Shown in pieces: positions 1 through 9,014 of a stretch of DNA of 64,000 nt. Position 1 is the stretch's first letter. Each line of letters begins with the position of its first letter. The DNA is from Pigmentiphaga sp. H8 (GTDB taxonomy: Bacteria; Pseudomonadota; Gammaproteobacteria; Burkholderiales; Burkholderiaceae_B), in assembly GCF_003854895.1 (NCBI RefSeq), contig NZ_CP033966.1, positions 4,898,001-4,962,000 of the forward strand, written 5' to 3'. Under the pieces are notes generated by a model. It worked only from the letters and a program-made list of their open reading frames with translations. It was not told the DNA's origin and did not search any database. Position numbers and translations under genes: made by a program.

Positions 1-17
1 CCCTGGGTAAACACACG

Positions 18-2066
18 ATGCATGTCCTCTACGAGGATGACGGCGGATTCAAGGCCGCCACTGTCCTGAGCGAAACCGACACCAGCCTGCAGGTCGAGGC
101 GGCCAGCGGCAAGCGCAGCAAGATCAAGAAATCCGCGGTCATCGTGCGTTTCGAGCAGCCGTCGCCCGAGGCCCTGCTGAAGGAGGCCGACGCGGCCTCG
201 CAGGACCTGGACCTGGAATTCCTGTGGGAATGCGCGCCCAAGGACGACTTCGACATCCCCGTGCTGGCCGAGGAATACTACGGCCACCCGCCCACCCCGG
301 TGGAACAGGCCGCCATGCTGCTGCGCGTGCACGGCGCGCCGGTCTATTTCCACCGCCGCGGCAAGGGCAAGTACCGCCCCGCCCCGCCCGACATCCTGGC
401 GGCCGCGCTGGCCGCGCTGGAAAAGAAGAAACGCCAGGCCGAACAGCAGCAGGCCTGGGTGGACGAGATCAAGGCCGGCACCCTGCCCGAGCCGCTGGCC
501 CGGCAGGCCGAGACCCTGCTGTTCAAGCCCGACAAGAACACCCTGGAGTGGAAGGCGCTGGACGCCGCCTGCACCCAGTTGCAGAAGCGCCCCGAGCGGC
601 TGCTGATGGACCTGGGCGCCTTCCCCAGCGCGATCGCCATCCACAAGCGCCGCTTCTATACCCAGCAGTTCCCGCGTGGCACGGGCTTCGCCCCGGCCGA
701 GGTGCCCGCCATCACGCGTGAACTGCCGCTGGCCGAGGTCGAAGCCTATTCGGTGGACGACATCACGACCACCGAGATCGACGATGCGCTGTCGGTGCAG
801 GCGCTGGAGGACGGGACGCTGCGGGTCGGCATCCACATCGCCGCCCCGGCCCTGGCCGTCACGCGCGACAGCGACCTGGACGCGCTGGCCCGCGCGCGCA
901 TGTCCACCGTCTACATGCCGGGCGCCAAGATCCCGATGCAGCCCGACGAGGTGATCGCCGCCTTCTCGCTGGATGCCGGCCGGCCCGTGCCCGCGCTGTC
1001 GCTGTACGTCGTCGCCCATCCCGACACCGGCGAGGTCCTGTCGCACGAATCGCGCATCGAGCGCATCGTCGTGCGCGAGAATCTGCGCCACAACACGCTG
1101 GACGATCTGGTCGGCGAAGAACAGCTGGACGACCCCGCCGCCGAACTGCCCTACGGCCACGTCTTCCGCCCGCTGTGGCGGCTGGCCAAGGCCCTGTCCC
1201 GCCGCCGCGACGAAGTCCGCGGCAAGCCCGAGTCGAACAACCGGGTCGACTTCAGCTTCTACGTGGACGGCGACCCCGATCACCCCGAGTCGGCGCATGT
1301 GCGCATCGAGCAGCGCAAGCGCAACGCGCCGCTGGACCGGCTGGTGGCCGAATACATGATCCTGGCCAACAACCTCTGGGGCGGGCTGCTGTCGTCCTGC
1401 GGGGTGCCGGGCATCTACCGCTCGCAGCAGATGGGCCGGGTGCGGATGGGGACCGCCGCGGCGCCCCATGATTCGATAGGCGTGCCGCAGTACGCCTGGT
1501 GCACTTCGCCGCTGCGCCGCTATGTGGACCTGGTCAACCAGGGCCAGTTGATCGCCGCCATCGAGCACGGCGTATCGGCACGCCTGGTCGCCCCCTTCAA
1601 GCCGCGCGAGGCCGACCTGTACGCCGTCATCAGCGCCTTCGAGGCCAAGTACGGTGCCTATGCCGATTTCCAGCAGGCCATGGAACGCTTCTGGTGCCTG
1701 CGCTGGATCAAGCAGCAAGGCCTGCGCCGGATCGAAGCCGTGGTCCTGCGCGAAGACCTGGTCAGGTTGAAGGACGCGCCCTTCTATACCCGCGTGGGCA
1801 CCCTGCCCGACCTGGAGCGCGGCCGCCACGTCCTGCTGGAAGTGATGGGCGACGACGAACTCGACCTGAGCCTGGACTGCCGCTTCCTGGACGTGGTGGA
1901 TGCGCAGGGGGACGCCGAGGACATCGAGGACGAGCCGACGGCCGAAGCCGCGGCGGAAATCGCCGAGACCGACGCGGCGGACGGCCCCGACGCCACGGAC
2001 CAGCGCCTGGACGGCGCGGGCGCGCCCGCCCCTGACGACGGGCCGAAGCCGGAAGAAGGGGCCTGA
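18..2066 (+). CDS. RNB-domain ribonuclease (RNase II/R family)
   Basis: Predicted 682-residue exoribonuclease of the RNase II superfamily, which degrades single-stranded RNA processively from the 3' end. The RNB core begins near residue 235. Its metal-binding motif DDITTTEIDDALSV is at about 247-260, and the conserved SPLRRYVDL segment near 496 closes the catalytic domain. The first 230 residues lack clear cold-shock domains, as in the RNB proteins of Burkholderiales. The last 60 residues are Glu/Asp/Ala-rich and probably disordered. The reading frame is open to the left edge, but the ATG at 18 matches the usual family N-terminus (MHVLYEDDG). It is a core gene; the neighbouring catabolic operon (2104-6382) runs towards it. 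Confidence 0.9.
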   Translation: MHVLYEDDGGFKAATVLSETDTSLQVEAASGKRSKIKKSAVIVRFEQPSPEALLKEADAASQDLDLEFLWECAPKDDFDIPVLAEEYYGHPPTPVEQAAMLLRVHGAPVYFHRRGKGKYRPAPPDILAAALAALEKKKRQAEQQQAWVDEIKAGTLPEPLARQAETLLFKPDKNTLEWKALDAACTQLQKRPERLLMDLGAFPSAIAIHKRRFYTQQFPRGTGFAPAEVPAITRELPLAEVEAYSVDDITTTEIDDALSVQALEDGTLRVGIHIAAPALAVTRDSDLDALARARMSTVYMPGAKIPMQPDEVIAAFSLDAGRPVPALSLYVVAHPDTGEVLSHESRIERIVVRENLRHNTLDDLVGEEQLDDPAAELPYGHVFRPLWRLAKALSRRRDEVRGKPESNNRVDFSFYVDGDPDHPESAHVRIEQRKRNAPLDRLVAEYMILANNLWGGLLSSCGVPGIYRSQQMGRVRMGTAAAPHDSIGVPQYAWCTSPLRRYVDLVNQGQLIAAIEHGVSARLVAPFKPREADLYAVISAFEAKYGAYADFQQAMERFWCLRWIKQQGLRRIEAVVLREDLVRLKDAPFYTRVGTLPDLERGRHVLLEVMGDDELDLSLDCRFLDVVDAQGDAEDIEDEPTAEAAAEIAETDAADGPDATDQRLDGAGAPAPDDGPKPEEGA

Positions 2067-2103
2067 GGCACCCTGGCCTCAGCGGTCGCCGGCCGGTCCG
2101 GGC

Positions 2104-2757
2104 TCAGGCGTCCTCGTCCTGGCGCGAGCGGATCAGCCGCAGCACGTGATTGCTGAGGCGGGCATGGTGGCTGCGCATGGCGTTGTACGCCGCCTCGCAG
2201 TCGCCGCCCAGGATGGCATGGACGATGGGCCCGTGCTCGTCCTGCGACACCGACAGCCGGTCGTGCACGTGGGCCTGGGCCTGGCGGAACGGCGCCAGCC
2301 GCTCGCGCAGGTCGGCCACCATCGAGGCCAGCACCTCGTTGTGGGCGCCGGCCAGGATCTGGGCGTGGAACTGGCGGTTGTTGTTCAGATACCCGGCGAC
2401 GTCCTCGTTCCGGGCGAACTCGGCGCTCTGTTCGTAGATGAACTCGAGCTCTTTCTTCTCCATGGCCGTCATGCATTCGGCGGCGCGGCGCGCGCACAGC
2501 GCCTCCAGCTCGCAGTCGGCCTCCAGCAGCTTGGCCAGCTCCTTGACGCCGATGGAGGCGACCACCACGCCCCGGCGCGGCATCACCTCCACCAGCCCCC
2601 GGCTGCCCAGTTCGCGCAGGGCCTCGCGGATGGGCGTGCGGGACACGTTGAACTTCTCGGCCAGCGACCGTTCCTCGAGCTTGGTGCCCGGCGGATAGGT
2701 GCCGTCGATGATTTGTTCAGCCAGCTGCTTGGATATCTTGGAGGAAATCGTGGACAT
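2104..2757 (-). CDS. GntR family transcriptional regulator, FCD type
   Basis: Predicted DNA-binding regulator of 217 residues. The N-terminal winged helix carries LEERSLAEKFNVSRTPIREAL, the usual GntR recognition region (about residues 25-50). An all-alpha FCD ligand domain with metal-binding His residues follows (FHAQILAGAHNEV, later RSHHARLSNHV). The frame is open 70 codons further upstream, but the ATG at 2757 starts at the normal distance from the helix-turn-helix, so I use it. It is the last gene of the minus-strand operon that begins with the Bug receptor at 6382 and probably controls that operon. The likely effector is a pathway carboxylic acid, which cannot be named. Confidence 0.88.
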   Translation of the reverse strand: MSTISSKISKQLAEQIIDGTYPPGTKLEERSLAEKFNVSRTPIREALRELGSRGLVEVMPRRGVVVASIGVKELAKLLEADCELEALCARRAAECMTAMEKKELEFIYEQSAEFARNEDVAGYLNNNRQFHAQILAGAHNEVLASMVADLRERLAPFRQAQAHVHDRLSVSQDEHGPIVHAILGGDCEAAYNAMRSHHARLSNHVLRLIRSRQDEDA

Positions 2758-2789
2758 GACTACCCGATTGGTCAGTAGGCCGCATGCGG

Positions 2790-3206
2790 TCACGGCCGGG
2801 GCCGGCATGCCACCACTTTCATCTCGACGATCATGTCGGGACGCGGAAGCTCGCTGACCGCCACCGTGGTGCGGGTGGGGCCGCCTGCATCGAAATACTC
2901 GCCGTAGACCGCATTGTATTTCGGGAAGTCCTTCATATCGGTCAGGAATACCAGGATGTCGATGCAATCGGCCAGGGTCGCGCCGGCCTCGGCCAGCGTG
3001 GCCCGCACGTTCTCGATCACCACGCGGGTCTGGACCTCGATGTCGCGGGTCACGCTGCCGTCGGCATGGCGGGTGGCGCCGGCGATGGAGCCGTCGGGCA
3101 GCCGGGCGCTGATGCCCGACAGGTAGATGCTGTCGCCCATCGTCTTGTAGTGGGGATACTTGCCCAGCGGCTGGGCGCGGGTGGCAAGCGTGGCGGAATC
3201 ACTCAT
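2790..3206 (-). CDS. RidA family protein, 2-aminomuconate deaminase-like
   Basis: A 138-residue member of the RidA/YjgF/Rid family. It shows the typical segments IYLSGISARLPDGSIAGATR (about 27-46), IENVRATLAEAGATLADCID and the C-terminal PRPDMIVEMKVVA. RidA proteins hydrolyse enamine/imine intermediates; the arrangement resembles the 2-aminomuconate deaminase branch (AmnD/NbaF type). It lies 22 bases after the alpha/beta hydrolase gene and 32 before the GntR gene in one operon with an FAD monooxygenase. A role in removing ammonia from a nitrogen-containing ring-cleavage intermediate is plausible but inferred. Confidence 0.85.
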   Translation of the reverse strand: MSDSATLATRAQPLGKYPHYKTMGDSIYLSGISARLPDGSIAGATRHADGSVTRDIEVQTRVVIENVRATLAEAGATLADCIDILVFLTDMKDFPKYNAVYGEYFDAGGPTRTTVAVSELPRPDMIVEMKVVACRPRP

Positions 3207-3228
3207 GGGGAACCTCGAAGAAGGAAGA

Positions 3229-4146
3229 TCAGGCGATGCTGCGGAAGAAATCCAGGATCTCGCGGCCCAGCGTTTCCTCGCCGCTGTCGAAGTGGGCCAC
3301 GATGGACGTGTGGTTGTGCCGCATCATCTGCACGAAGCGGGGAACATAGCCGCGCGCGCGGGCCACGCGCTGGCAGAACTCCAGCCCGTAGAGGTCCAGG
3401 TAGGGATTCTCGTACTGCGCGATGGCGATCATCACCGGCAGGTCCGACTCGGCGGCGTAGGCCATGGGCGAATCGGTCTCGTGGCGGGCCGGATCCGTGC
3501 CGAAGTAGGCCTCGACCGCCCTGGCGTTGGGATTGCCCGGCAGCGTGTCGGCCTGCAGCCGGGCGCTGACCAGCACCGCCCCCAGCACGCCGGGGTCGGG
3601 CCGGTAGCCCCGGCGCGGATCGAAGCAATAGGTAGCCACGTGCGTGCCGCCCGCCGAATGCCCGATCAGGAACATGCGGCGGGGGTTGCCGCCGTAGGCG
3701 GACACGTGTCCGGCCAGCCAGCTCACGGCGGCGGCCACGTCGTCGGCGCCGCCCGGGAACGGCGCCTCGCCCGCCAGGCGGTATTCCATGTTGACCGCCA
3801 CCATGCCCTGGCGCGCGAACCAGTACGACACGTTGTCGTAGATATGGCCGTTGGAGCTCTTGGACCCACGGATGAAGGCGCCGCCATGCACGAAGACCAC
3901 GACATCGGCATCGCGCGCGCCGTCGGGCGTGAAGACGTCCAGTACCTGGCGCGCGCTGTCCCCGTACGGCAGGTCGCGCGCGACGGCGATCCCGTCCTTG
4001 GGCGCCGCCGCGACCAGCGGCGAATACAGCTTGACGACCAGGTCGCGGAAGCGGTTGATGTCGGTGCCCCAGACGGGGCCGGCGCGCTCGAGTTCGGCGG
4101 CCTGCTCGGGCGGCAGGCTGCCCAGCGTGCGGGTGGGGTCGATCAT
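3229..4146 (-). CDS. alpha/beta hydrolase (esterase/formamidase-like)
   Basis: A 305-residue alpha/beta hydrolase of the hormone-sensitive-lipase or arylformamidase type. The oxyanion motif HGGAF is at about 87-91 and the nucleophile elbow GHSAG at 162-166 (Ser164). A candidate catalytic His lies near residue 279 in RHNHTSIVAHF. No signal peptide is seen, so it is probably cytoplasmic. I chose the ATG at 4146, which lies 7 bases after the stop of the upstream FAD monooxygenase gene; the frame is open further upstream but that part is antisense-like text from the monooxygenase gene. With the monooxygenase and RidA it may cleave an ester or amide bond in an aromatic or heterocyclic pathway. Substrate unknown. 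Confidence 0.87.
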   Translation of the reverse strand: MIDPTRTLGSLPPEQAAELERAGPVWGTDINRFRDLVVKLYSPLVAAAPKDGIAVARDLPYGDSARQVLDVFTPDGARDADVVVFVHGGAFIRGSKSSNGHIYDNVSYWFARQGMVAVNMEYRLAGEAPFPGGADDVAAAVSWLAGHVSAYGGNPRRMFLIGHSAGGTHVATYCFDPRRGYRPDPGVLGAVLVSARLQADTLPGNPNARAVEAYFGTDPARHETDSPMAYAAESDLPVMIAIAQYENPYLDLYGLEFCQRVARARGYVPRFVQMMRHNHTSIVAHFDSGEETLGREILDFFRSIA

Positions 4147-4153
4147 GGTGTCC

Positions 4154-5371
4154 TCAGGTGATGGCATTGGCGGTTTCCAGGCTCTCCAGCAGCGAGGCAC
4201 GGCGCATGTATTGCCGCGCGCCGGCCGGATCGTCCGCGATGCGAGCCAGCTCTTCGAATTTCTTCTGGCGGCTGGGCTCGTCTTTTTCTTCCAGCATTTT
4301 CTTGTTGGCGATGGTCTGCGCCTGCACGAAGGCCACCGCGGCATGGCGCCGCTGGCGGCTGTACTGGTCCAGCAGCGCCTCGTCCGCGCCCCGCAGCACC
4401 GCGCCCAGCTTGCCGGCCAGGTTGATGGCGTCGTGGATGCCGCCGTTCATGCCCATGCCGCCGATGGGATTGTTGACGTGCGCGGCGTCGCCGGCCAGCA
4501 GCAGCCGGCCGCGCCGGAAAACCTGCGCCACGCGCTGGTTCACGCCGTACACGTTGCAATAGGCCACCTCATAGCGCCCGGCCTTGGGGAAGAACTTCTG
4601 CAGCCGGGCCTCGACGCCCCGTTCGCTCAGCGCCTCTTCCTCGGACTCGTCCACGCGGGTCGGGAAGATGGCGCGCCATAGCCCTTCCCCGGCCTCGCCA
4701 CGGACCTTGAACAGGTTGCACCATTCGTCCGGGTCGGAGAAATAGTTGCGATAGGCGTAGTCGGGATGGGCCCCCTGGAAATCGAAACTGGTGGCGATCT
4801 TGATGAAACGTTCCTGGTAGGTGAAGCCTTCGAACGGGATGCCGGCGGCCTTGCGCACCGTGCTGCGCCCGCCGTCGGCGCCGATCAGGTAGGCGCCGCG
4901 ATAGCGCCGTATGCCGTCGGGCCCCCGGGCCGTGATCTCGACGTGGTCGGCATGCTCCTCGACCTGCTCGACCGCATGCCCGTAGCGTACGTCGAAATCC
5001 GACTCGTCGGCATACTGCTGCGCGATATCGCCCGTCAGCTTGTACTGCTCGTACTGCAGCACGAAGGGAAAGCGGAAGACGTCCGCCATCGCGCGCAGGT
5101 CGAACTCCGCGATCAGCTTGCCGCTGACCCGGTCGCGGTACTGGTAGGTCTCGGACACCAGGCCGCGCGGCACGATGGTCCGGGTCACGTCCAGTTCGTC
5201 CAGCATTTCCAGCGTGGTCGGGTGGATGGACGCGGCGCGCTGGTCCTTGACCGGTCCGGGCTCCTGCTCGAACACGGTCACCGGTATGCCCTGCCGGTTC
5301 AGCGCCAGCGCGCACACCATGCCCACGGGGCCGGCCCCGACGATGAGAACGCGCTGCTTGTCTGCTTGCAT
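4154..5371 (-). CDS. FAD-dependent aromatic monooxygenase (group A flavoprotein)
   Basis: A 405-residue single-component flavoprotein hydroxylase of the PheA/MhpA/UbiH family. It has the Rossmann motif GAGPVG at 12-17, the DG motif GADGGRS at 164-170 and the FAD-ribityl GD motif LAGDAAHVNNPIGGMGMNGG from about 292. These enzymes use NAD(P)H and O2 to hydroxylate phenolic or N-heteroaromatic rings. At 405 residues it lacks the thioredoxin-like C-terminal domain of the phenol hydroxylase class. It is the second gene of the operon that starts at 6382 (18 bases after the Bug gene). A 6-hydroxynicotinate- or MHPC-type substrate would fit with the neighbouring hydrolase and RidA, but this is a guess. 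Confidence 0.9.
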   Translation of the reverse strand: MQADKQRVLIVGAGPVGMVCALALNRQGIPVTVFEQEPGPVKDQRAASIHPTTLEMLDELDVTRTIVPRGLVSETYQYRDRVSGKLIAEFDLRAMADVFRFPFVLQYEQYKLTGDIAQQYADESDFDVRYGHAVEQVEEHADHVEITARGPDGIRRYRGAYLIGADGGRSTVRKAAGIPFEGFTYQERFIKIATSFDFQGAHPDYAYRNYFSDPDEWCNLFKVRGEAGEGLWRAIFPTRVDESEEEALSERGVEARLQKFFPKAGRYEVAYCNVYGVNQRVAQVFRRGRLLLAGDAAHVNNPIGGMGMNGGIHDAINLAGKLGAVLRGADEALLDQYSRQRRHAAVAFVQAQTIANKKMLEEKDEPSRQKKFEELARIADDPAGARQYMRRASLLESLETANAIT

Positions 5372-5389
5372 GATGATCCTTCTCCTGGG

Positions 5390-6382
5390 TTATTGGGGCT
5401 TGATGCCGGCCATTTCGATCATCGGCTTCCACACTTCGATGTCGCGGCGAATGCGCTGGGCGAACTGCTCCTTGACCTCGGGCAGCGGGGTGATGCCGGC
5501 ATCCTCCAGCTTCTTGCGGAAGGCGGGGTCGGCCAGAGCCGCCAGCACCGCACCGGAGATCCGGTCCACGGCTTCGGCCGGCATGCCCGCCGGCCCCAGC
5601 AGCCCGTTCCAGGTCTCGACCTCGGGAATGCCGGGTACCGATTCGGCCAGCGCCGGCACGTCCGGCAGCTGCTTGACCCGATTCTTGCTGGATACGCCCA
5701 GCAGCCGCACGCGCGCGTCGCGGGCATAAGGCACGACCTCGGACAGGTTGCCGGAATACATGTCGATCTGGCCGGCCACCACGTCGCCCAGCGCCAGCGA
5801 CGCCCCCTTGTACGGCACTTCCACCACATCGATGCCCGTGTACTTGGCGAAGACCAGCGCCGACAGGTGCGTCAACCCGCCCACGCCGGCGTTCCCCATG
5901 TTGAGTTTGCCGGGATTCTTCTTGGCATAGGCGATCAGCTCCTGCACGTTCCGCGCCGGAACCCGGGCGTTGACCGTGATCACGAACGGATTGCCGCCCA
6001 CGTTGGCGATGGGCACGAAGTGCTTCACCGGGTCGTAGCGGATCTTGTTGGTGAACGGCGCCGTGGATATCTGCGTGAGCGTGCCCATGAACAAGGTGTA
6101 GCCGTCGGCCGGCGAACGCGCCACGTATTCCGCCGCGATCAGGCCCGCCGCACCGGCCTTGTTATCGACCACGACCGGCACGTGCAGCGCCTTGCCGAGC
6201 TGCTCGCCGATCAGGCGCGCCATCAGGTCGGTGTTGCCGCCGGGTGCATAGGGCACCACGATGGTGATCGGCCGCACCGGCCAGGAGGGTGCGGCCGCGC
6301 CGGCCGTGAAGGCCGCCCCCGATGCCGCCATGGCCAGGACCACGGCCCCCGCCTTCATGCAAGACCTGCGTTGCTTTTTCAT
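5390..6382 (-). CDS. Bug-type tripartite tricarboxylate receptor (periplasmic binding protein)
   Basis: A 330-residue periplasmic binding protein of the TctC/Bug family. It has a Lys/Arg-rich start and hydrophobic signal peptide to about residue 28. The typical first strand follows (WPVRPITIVVPYAPGGNTDLMARLI), with ALLKPVVVDNKAGAAG-like and YDPVKHFVPIANVGG segments further on. Such proteins bind carboxylates for uptake; no TctA/TctB membrane partner lies nearby. The ATG at 6382 follows a GGAG Shine-Dalgarno sequence about eight bases upstream. It is the first gene of the minus-strand operon that runs down to the GntR gene at 2104. Confidence 0.92.
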   Translation of the reverse strand: MKKQRRSCMKAGAVVLAMAASGAAFTAGAAAPSWPVRPITIVVPYAPGGNTDLMARLIGEQLGKALHVPVVVDNKAGAAGLIAAEYVARSPADGYTLFMGTLTQISTAPFTNKIRYDPVKHFVPIANVGGNPFVITVNARVPARNVQELIAYAKKNPGKLNMGNAGVGGLTHLSALVFAKYTGIDVVEVPYKGASLALGDVVAGQIDMYSGNLSEVVPYARDARVRLLGVSSKNRVKQLPDVPALAESVPGIPEVETWNGLLGPAGMPAEAVDRISGAVLAALADPAFRKKLEDAGITPLPEVKEQFAQRIRRDIEVWKPMIEMAGIKPQ

Positions 6383-6521
6383 TCCGAGCTCCAGTTTGGT
6401 GGGGTGACCCATGACGCACTCGCCCGAGGCGCCGGGCCACACGGAGACATCCGATGCAACTTACATGCCAAATCACTTTTAGGTATTCACTAAACCAACA
6501 ACAAAAATCCTTTTCTAATTT

Positions 6522-6540
6522 TGGTATACCTGTAATATAG
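6522..6540. promoter_or_regulatory. AT-rich divergent promoter region with GGTATACC palindrome
   Basis: The 216-base space between the divergent starts at 6382 and 6599 is AT-rich compared with the surroundings. It contains the palindrome GGTATACC (6523-6530) inside TGGTATACCTGTA (6522-6534), followed by a TAATAT -10-like sequence. A nearly identical TGGTATATCTGTA occurs at 30701-30713 in front of another hydroxyacid dehydrogenase gene. A GntR operator is the simplest reading. Confidence 0.45.
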
Positions 6541-6598
6541 AATGGAACACCAAAAAATGGGAAGCCCCCATTCATCCCTCGAACGACCAGGAGCATTC

Positions 6599-7006
6599 AT
6601 GGAAAAACTCAGGCACATCGCCCTCTCGGTGGAAGATCCCGAAGCCGCCGCCCAATTCTTCGAAAAAGCCTTCGGCATGACGCGGGCCGGCAAGGCCATG
6701 CGGGGCGTCTACATGACCGACGGCGTCATGAACGTGGCGCTGCTGAACTTCGCCAACGAGACCGTGCCCGGCTACGCGGGCCTGAAGGACGTGCGCGGCG
6801 TGATCCACTTCGGCATGTGGGTCGACGACCTGGAAGCCGCCGAGAAGCGCATCACCGAAGCCGGCGGCACCTACCTGACCGGCCGCAAGGAAACCGACCC
6901 CAACGTGTTTTATGAGGTCAAATACCGGATGCCGGACGGCACGGTCTTCGACATCACGGAAAATGGCTGGAAGGGCGCCGTGAAGGAAGTCAAGCCGGCC
7001 GGCTGA
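6599..7006 (+). CDS. VOC (glyoxalase/extradiol-fold) family protein
   Basis: A 135-residue single-module protein of the vicinal oxygen chelate fold, seen in MEKLRHIALSVEDPEAAAQF at the start and GGTYLTGRK...FYEVKYRMPDGTVFDI at the end. Candidate metal ligands are His6 and the Glu in the final strand. VOC proteins isomerise, cleave or epimerise small molecules with a divalent metal; the reaction here is unknown. The ATG at 6599 has AGGAG six bases upstream, so the longer in-frame start at 6542 was rejected. It is divergent from the Bug/monooxygenase operon and followed after 56 bases by a 2-hydroxyacid dehydrogenase. Confidence 0.85.
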   Translation: MEKLRHIALSVEDPEAAAQFFEKAFGMTRAGKAMRGVYMTDGVMNVALLNFANETVPGYAGLKDVRGVIHFGMWVDDLEAAEKRITEAGGTYLTGRKETDPNVFYEVKYRMPDGTVFDITENGWKGAVKEVKPAG

Positions 7007-7062
7007 AACGTCCGAGCCCCTGCGCCGCGCGCGACGCACCGCCCCATTCCTGGAAGCCCCCG

Positions 7063-8013
7063 ATGACCCGACACGTCCTGACCACCATTCCCCTGCCGCC
7101 GGCGCTGCGCGACGGTATCGCGCGCCACTATCACCTGCACGAGAGCGCATCGGACTTCGGCGACGGCGCCACCGCCGACGTCGAAGCGGTGGTCACCAAC
7201 GGGTCGATCGGCCTGACCGCCGCCCAGATGGACAGGCTGCCCCGCCTGCGGGTGGTCTGCTCCATGGGCGCCGGCACCGAGAACATCGACATCGCCGGTG
7301 CCCATGCCCGAGGCATCGTGGTCACGAACGCCCCCGGCGCCAATGCCGCCACGGTGGCCGACCATGCGATCGGCCTGGCCCTCGCGGTCGCGCGGGGCCT
7401 GCGGACCCTGGGCAACCGGCTGGCCCGCGGCGAAGCCTGGACCTCCCTGCGCGCGCCCCGCCCCAGCCTGAACAAGTCCCGCGTGGGCGTCATCGGCCTG
7501 GGCCAGATCGGCCGGATGGTGGCCGACCGCGCCGCCGCCTGCGGCGCCGACATCGGCTATCACAACCCTTCCCCCAAGCCCGGCGCGCCCGGCACCTACT
7601 ACGCCGATCCGCTGGAGCTCGCCCGCAACAGCGATTTCCTGTTCGCCTGCTGCCCCGGCGGCCCGCGCACGCGCCACCTGTTGAACCGCGAGATGTTCCA
7701 GGCCCTGGGGCCCGGTGGCGTCGTCATCAACGTCTCGCGCGGATCGGTGCTCAAGACCGACGACCTGCTGGAGGCGCTGCGCGCCGGTCAACTGGCCGGC
7801 GCCGGGCTGGACGTGCTCGAGGAAGAACCCGAGCCGCCCGCCGCGCTGCTGGCTGAGCTGGCGGGCATGGACAACGTCGTGCTGACGCCCCACATCTCGG
7901 GCCGCTCGCCCGCGGCCATCCTGGTGCAGCTCGACATGATGCTGGAGAGCCTGGAAGACGGCCTGGCCGGCCGCCCGCCGCGCTACGCCGTACGGCCATC
8001 CGCTTCCGCCTGA
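7063..8013 (+). CDS. D-isomer-specific 2-hydroxyacid dehydrogenase
   Basis: A 316-residue NAD(P)-dependent dehydrogenase of the D-2-hydroxyacid family. The dinucleotide motif GLGQIG is at 145-150. Catalytic residues fall in the expected places: Arg226 in NVSRGS, Glu near 253-255 in DVLEEEP and His277 in LTPHISG. It interconverts a 2-keto acid and a D-2-hydroxy acid; the substrate is not evident. It follows the VOC gene and probably forms a two-gene unit with it, transcribed away from the monooxygenase operon. The core tonB-like gene starts only 17 bases downstream, so transcription may run into it. Confidence 0.92.
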   Translation: MTRHVLTTIPLPPALRDGIARHYHLHESASDFGDGATADVEAVVTNGSIGLTAAQMDRLPRLRVVCSMGAGTENIDIAGAHARGIVVTNAPGANAATVADHAIGLALAVARGLRTLGNRLARGEAWTSLRAPRPSLNKSRVGVIGLGQIGRMVADRAAACGADIGYHNPSPKPGAPGTYYADPLELARNSDFLFACCPGGPRTRHLLNREMFQALGPGGVVINVSRGSVLKTDDLLEALRAGQLAGAGLDVLEEEPEPPAALLAELAGMDNVVLTPHISGRSPAAILVQLDMMLESLEDGLAGRPPRYAVRPSASA

Positions 8014-8030
8014 CGCTTTACAATCGCGGG

Positions 8031-9014
8031 GTGTCGCATTCCCCCGCTCCCCTCCCCCCTGACGGCAAGCCCGCGGCCTCCGGCCCCCGGCCTTCTTCCA
8101 CGCAGGATCCGCTGCCGCGCCGGCTTCGGCGCGCCGGCGCGCGCGTCCTCGACCAACTGGCCGAGGACTGGACCACCCGCCCCGACCGGCGCTATCTGAT
8201 GAGTGCCCTGGCGATCTCGCTGTTCGCCCACCTCATCCTGTTCGCGCTGCATTTCACCGCGCCCCGGCCCACACGCCCCGAGCGCGACGACGGGCTGGAA
8301 GTGGTGCTGCTCAACGCCGGCACCGGCCACGCCCCGGCCCAGGCCCAGTTGCGGGCGCAGGTCGCCAGCGACGGCGGCGGCGATGCCGCGTCCGGCCATG
8401 CCAAGGCGCCGGTGCCGCACTCGGCCGCCAGCCGCGACGGCAAGCTGCTGGCCGAACTGCAGCAGCGCCAGGCGGCGCTGGAGGCCGAACAGCGCCGCCT
8501 GACGGCTTCGCTGTCGCGCGACCACGGCCAGGCGCCCACGCCTCCCGGCCCGCTGGGTGCGCCCGCCCCCGAACGCAACCCCACCCAGGTCCGGGCGGAA
8601 CAGCTCGCCCGCCAGTTCGCCGAGATCTCCCAGCGCGTCGACGACTACAACAAGCGTCCGCGCCGGCACTTCTTCGCCCCATCCACCTCGGAATACCGCT
8701 TCGCGGTGTACGTCGAGCAATGGCGGCAGCGGGTCGAGACGCTGGGCAACCGGAACTATCCGGCCGCCGCCCGCGGCAAGGTGTACGGCTCCCTGCGCAT
8801 GACGGTATATATACGCAGCGACGGCACCGTCGAACGCATGGACATCGACAAGCCTTCAGAACATAAAATACTGAACGACGCGGCCAGGCGGATCGTCGCG
8901 CTGGCCACGCCGTTCGCCCCGTTCCCGCCCCAGATCGCGCGCGACACCGACGTGCTGGCCATCACGCGCACCTGGTACTTCACCAACGACAAGCTACTCG
9001 CGAAACCCGGCTGA
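8031..9014 (+). CDS. TonB-like energy transducer protein
   Basis: A 327-residue envelope protein. A cytoplasmic Pro-rich N-terminus of about 55 residues precedes one membrane segment (YLMSALAISLFAHLILFAL, about 55-73). A long periplasmic linker rich in Gln/Ala/Glu follows (around 130-165, possibly coiled coil). A TonB-type C-terminal domain occupies about 225-320 (YPAAARGKVYGSLRMTVYIRSDG). The frame opens with GTG at 8031. Its stop overlaps the aroE start (TGATG at 9012). A tonB-like gene directly in front of aroE and mtgA is normal in Bordetella-type genomes, so this is a core locus. Confidence 0.85.
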   Translation: MSHSPAPLPPDGKPAASGPRPSSTQDPLPRRLRRAGARVLDQLAEDWTTRPDRRYLMSALAISLFAHLILFALHFTAPRPTRPERDDGLEVVLLNAGTGHAPAQAQLRAQVASDGGGDAASGHAKAPVPHSAASRDGKLLAELQQRQAALEAEQRRLTASLSRDHGQAPTPPGPLGAPAPERNPTQVRAEQLARQFAEISQRVDDYNKRPRRHFFAPSTSEYRFAVYVEQWRQRVETLGNRNYPAAARGKVYGSLRMTVYIRSDGTVERMDIDKPSEHKILNDAARRIVALATPFAPFPPQIARDTDVLAITRTWYFTNDKLLAKPG

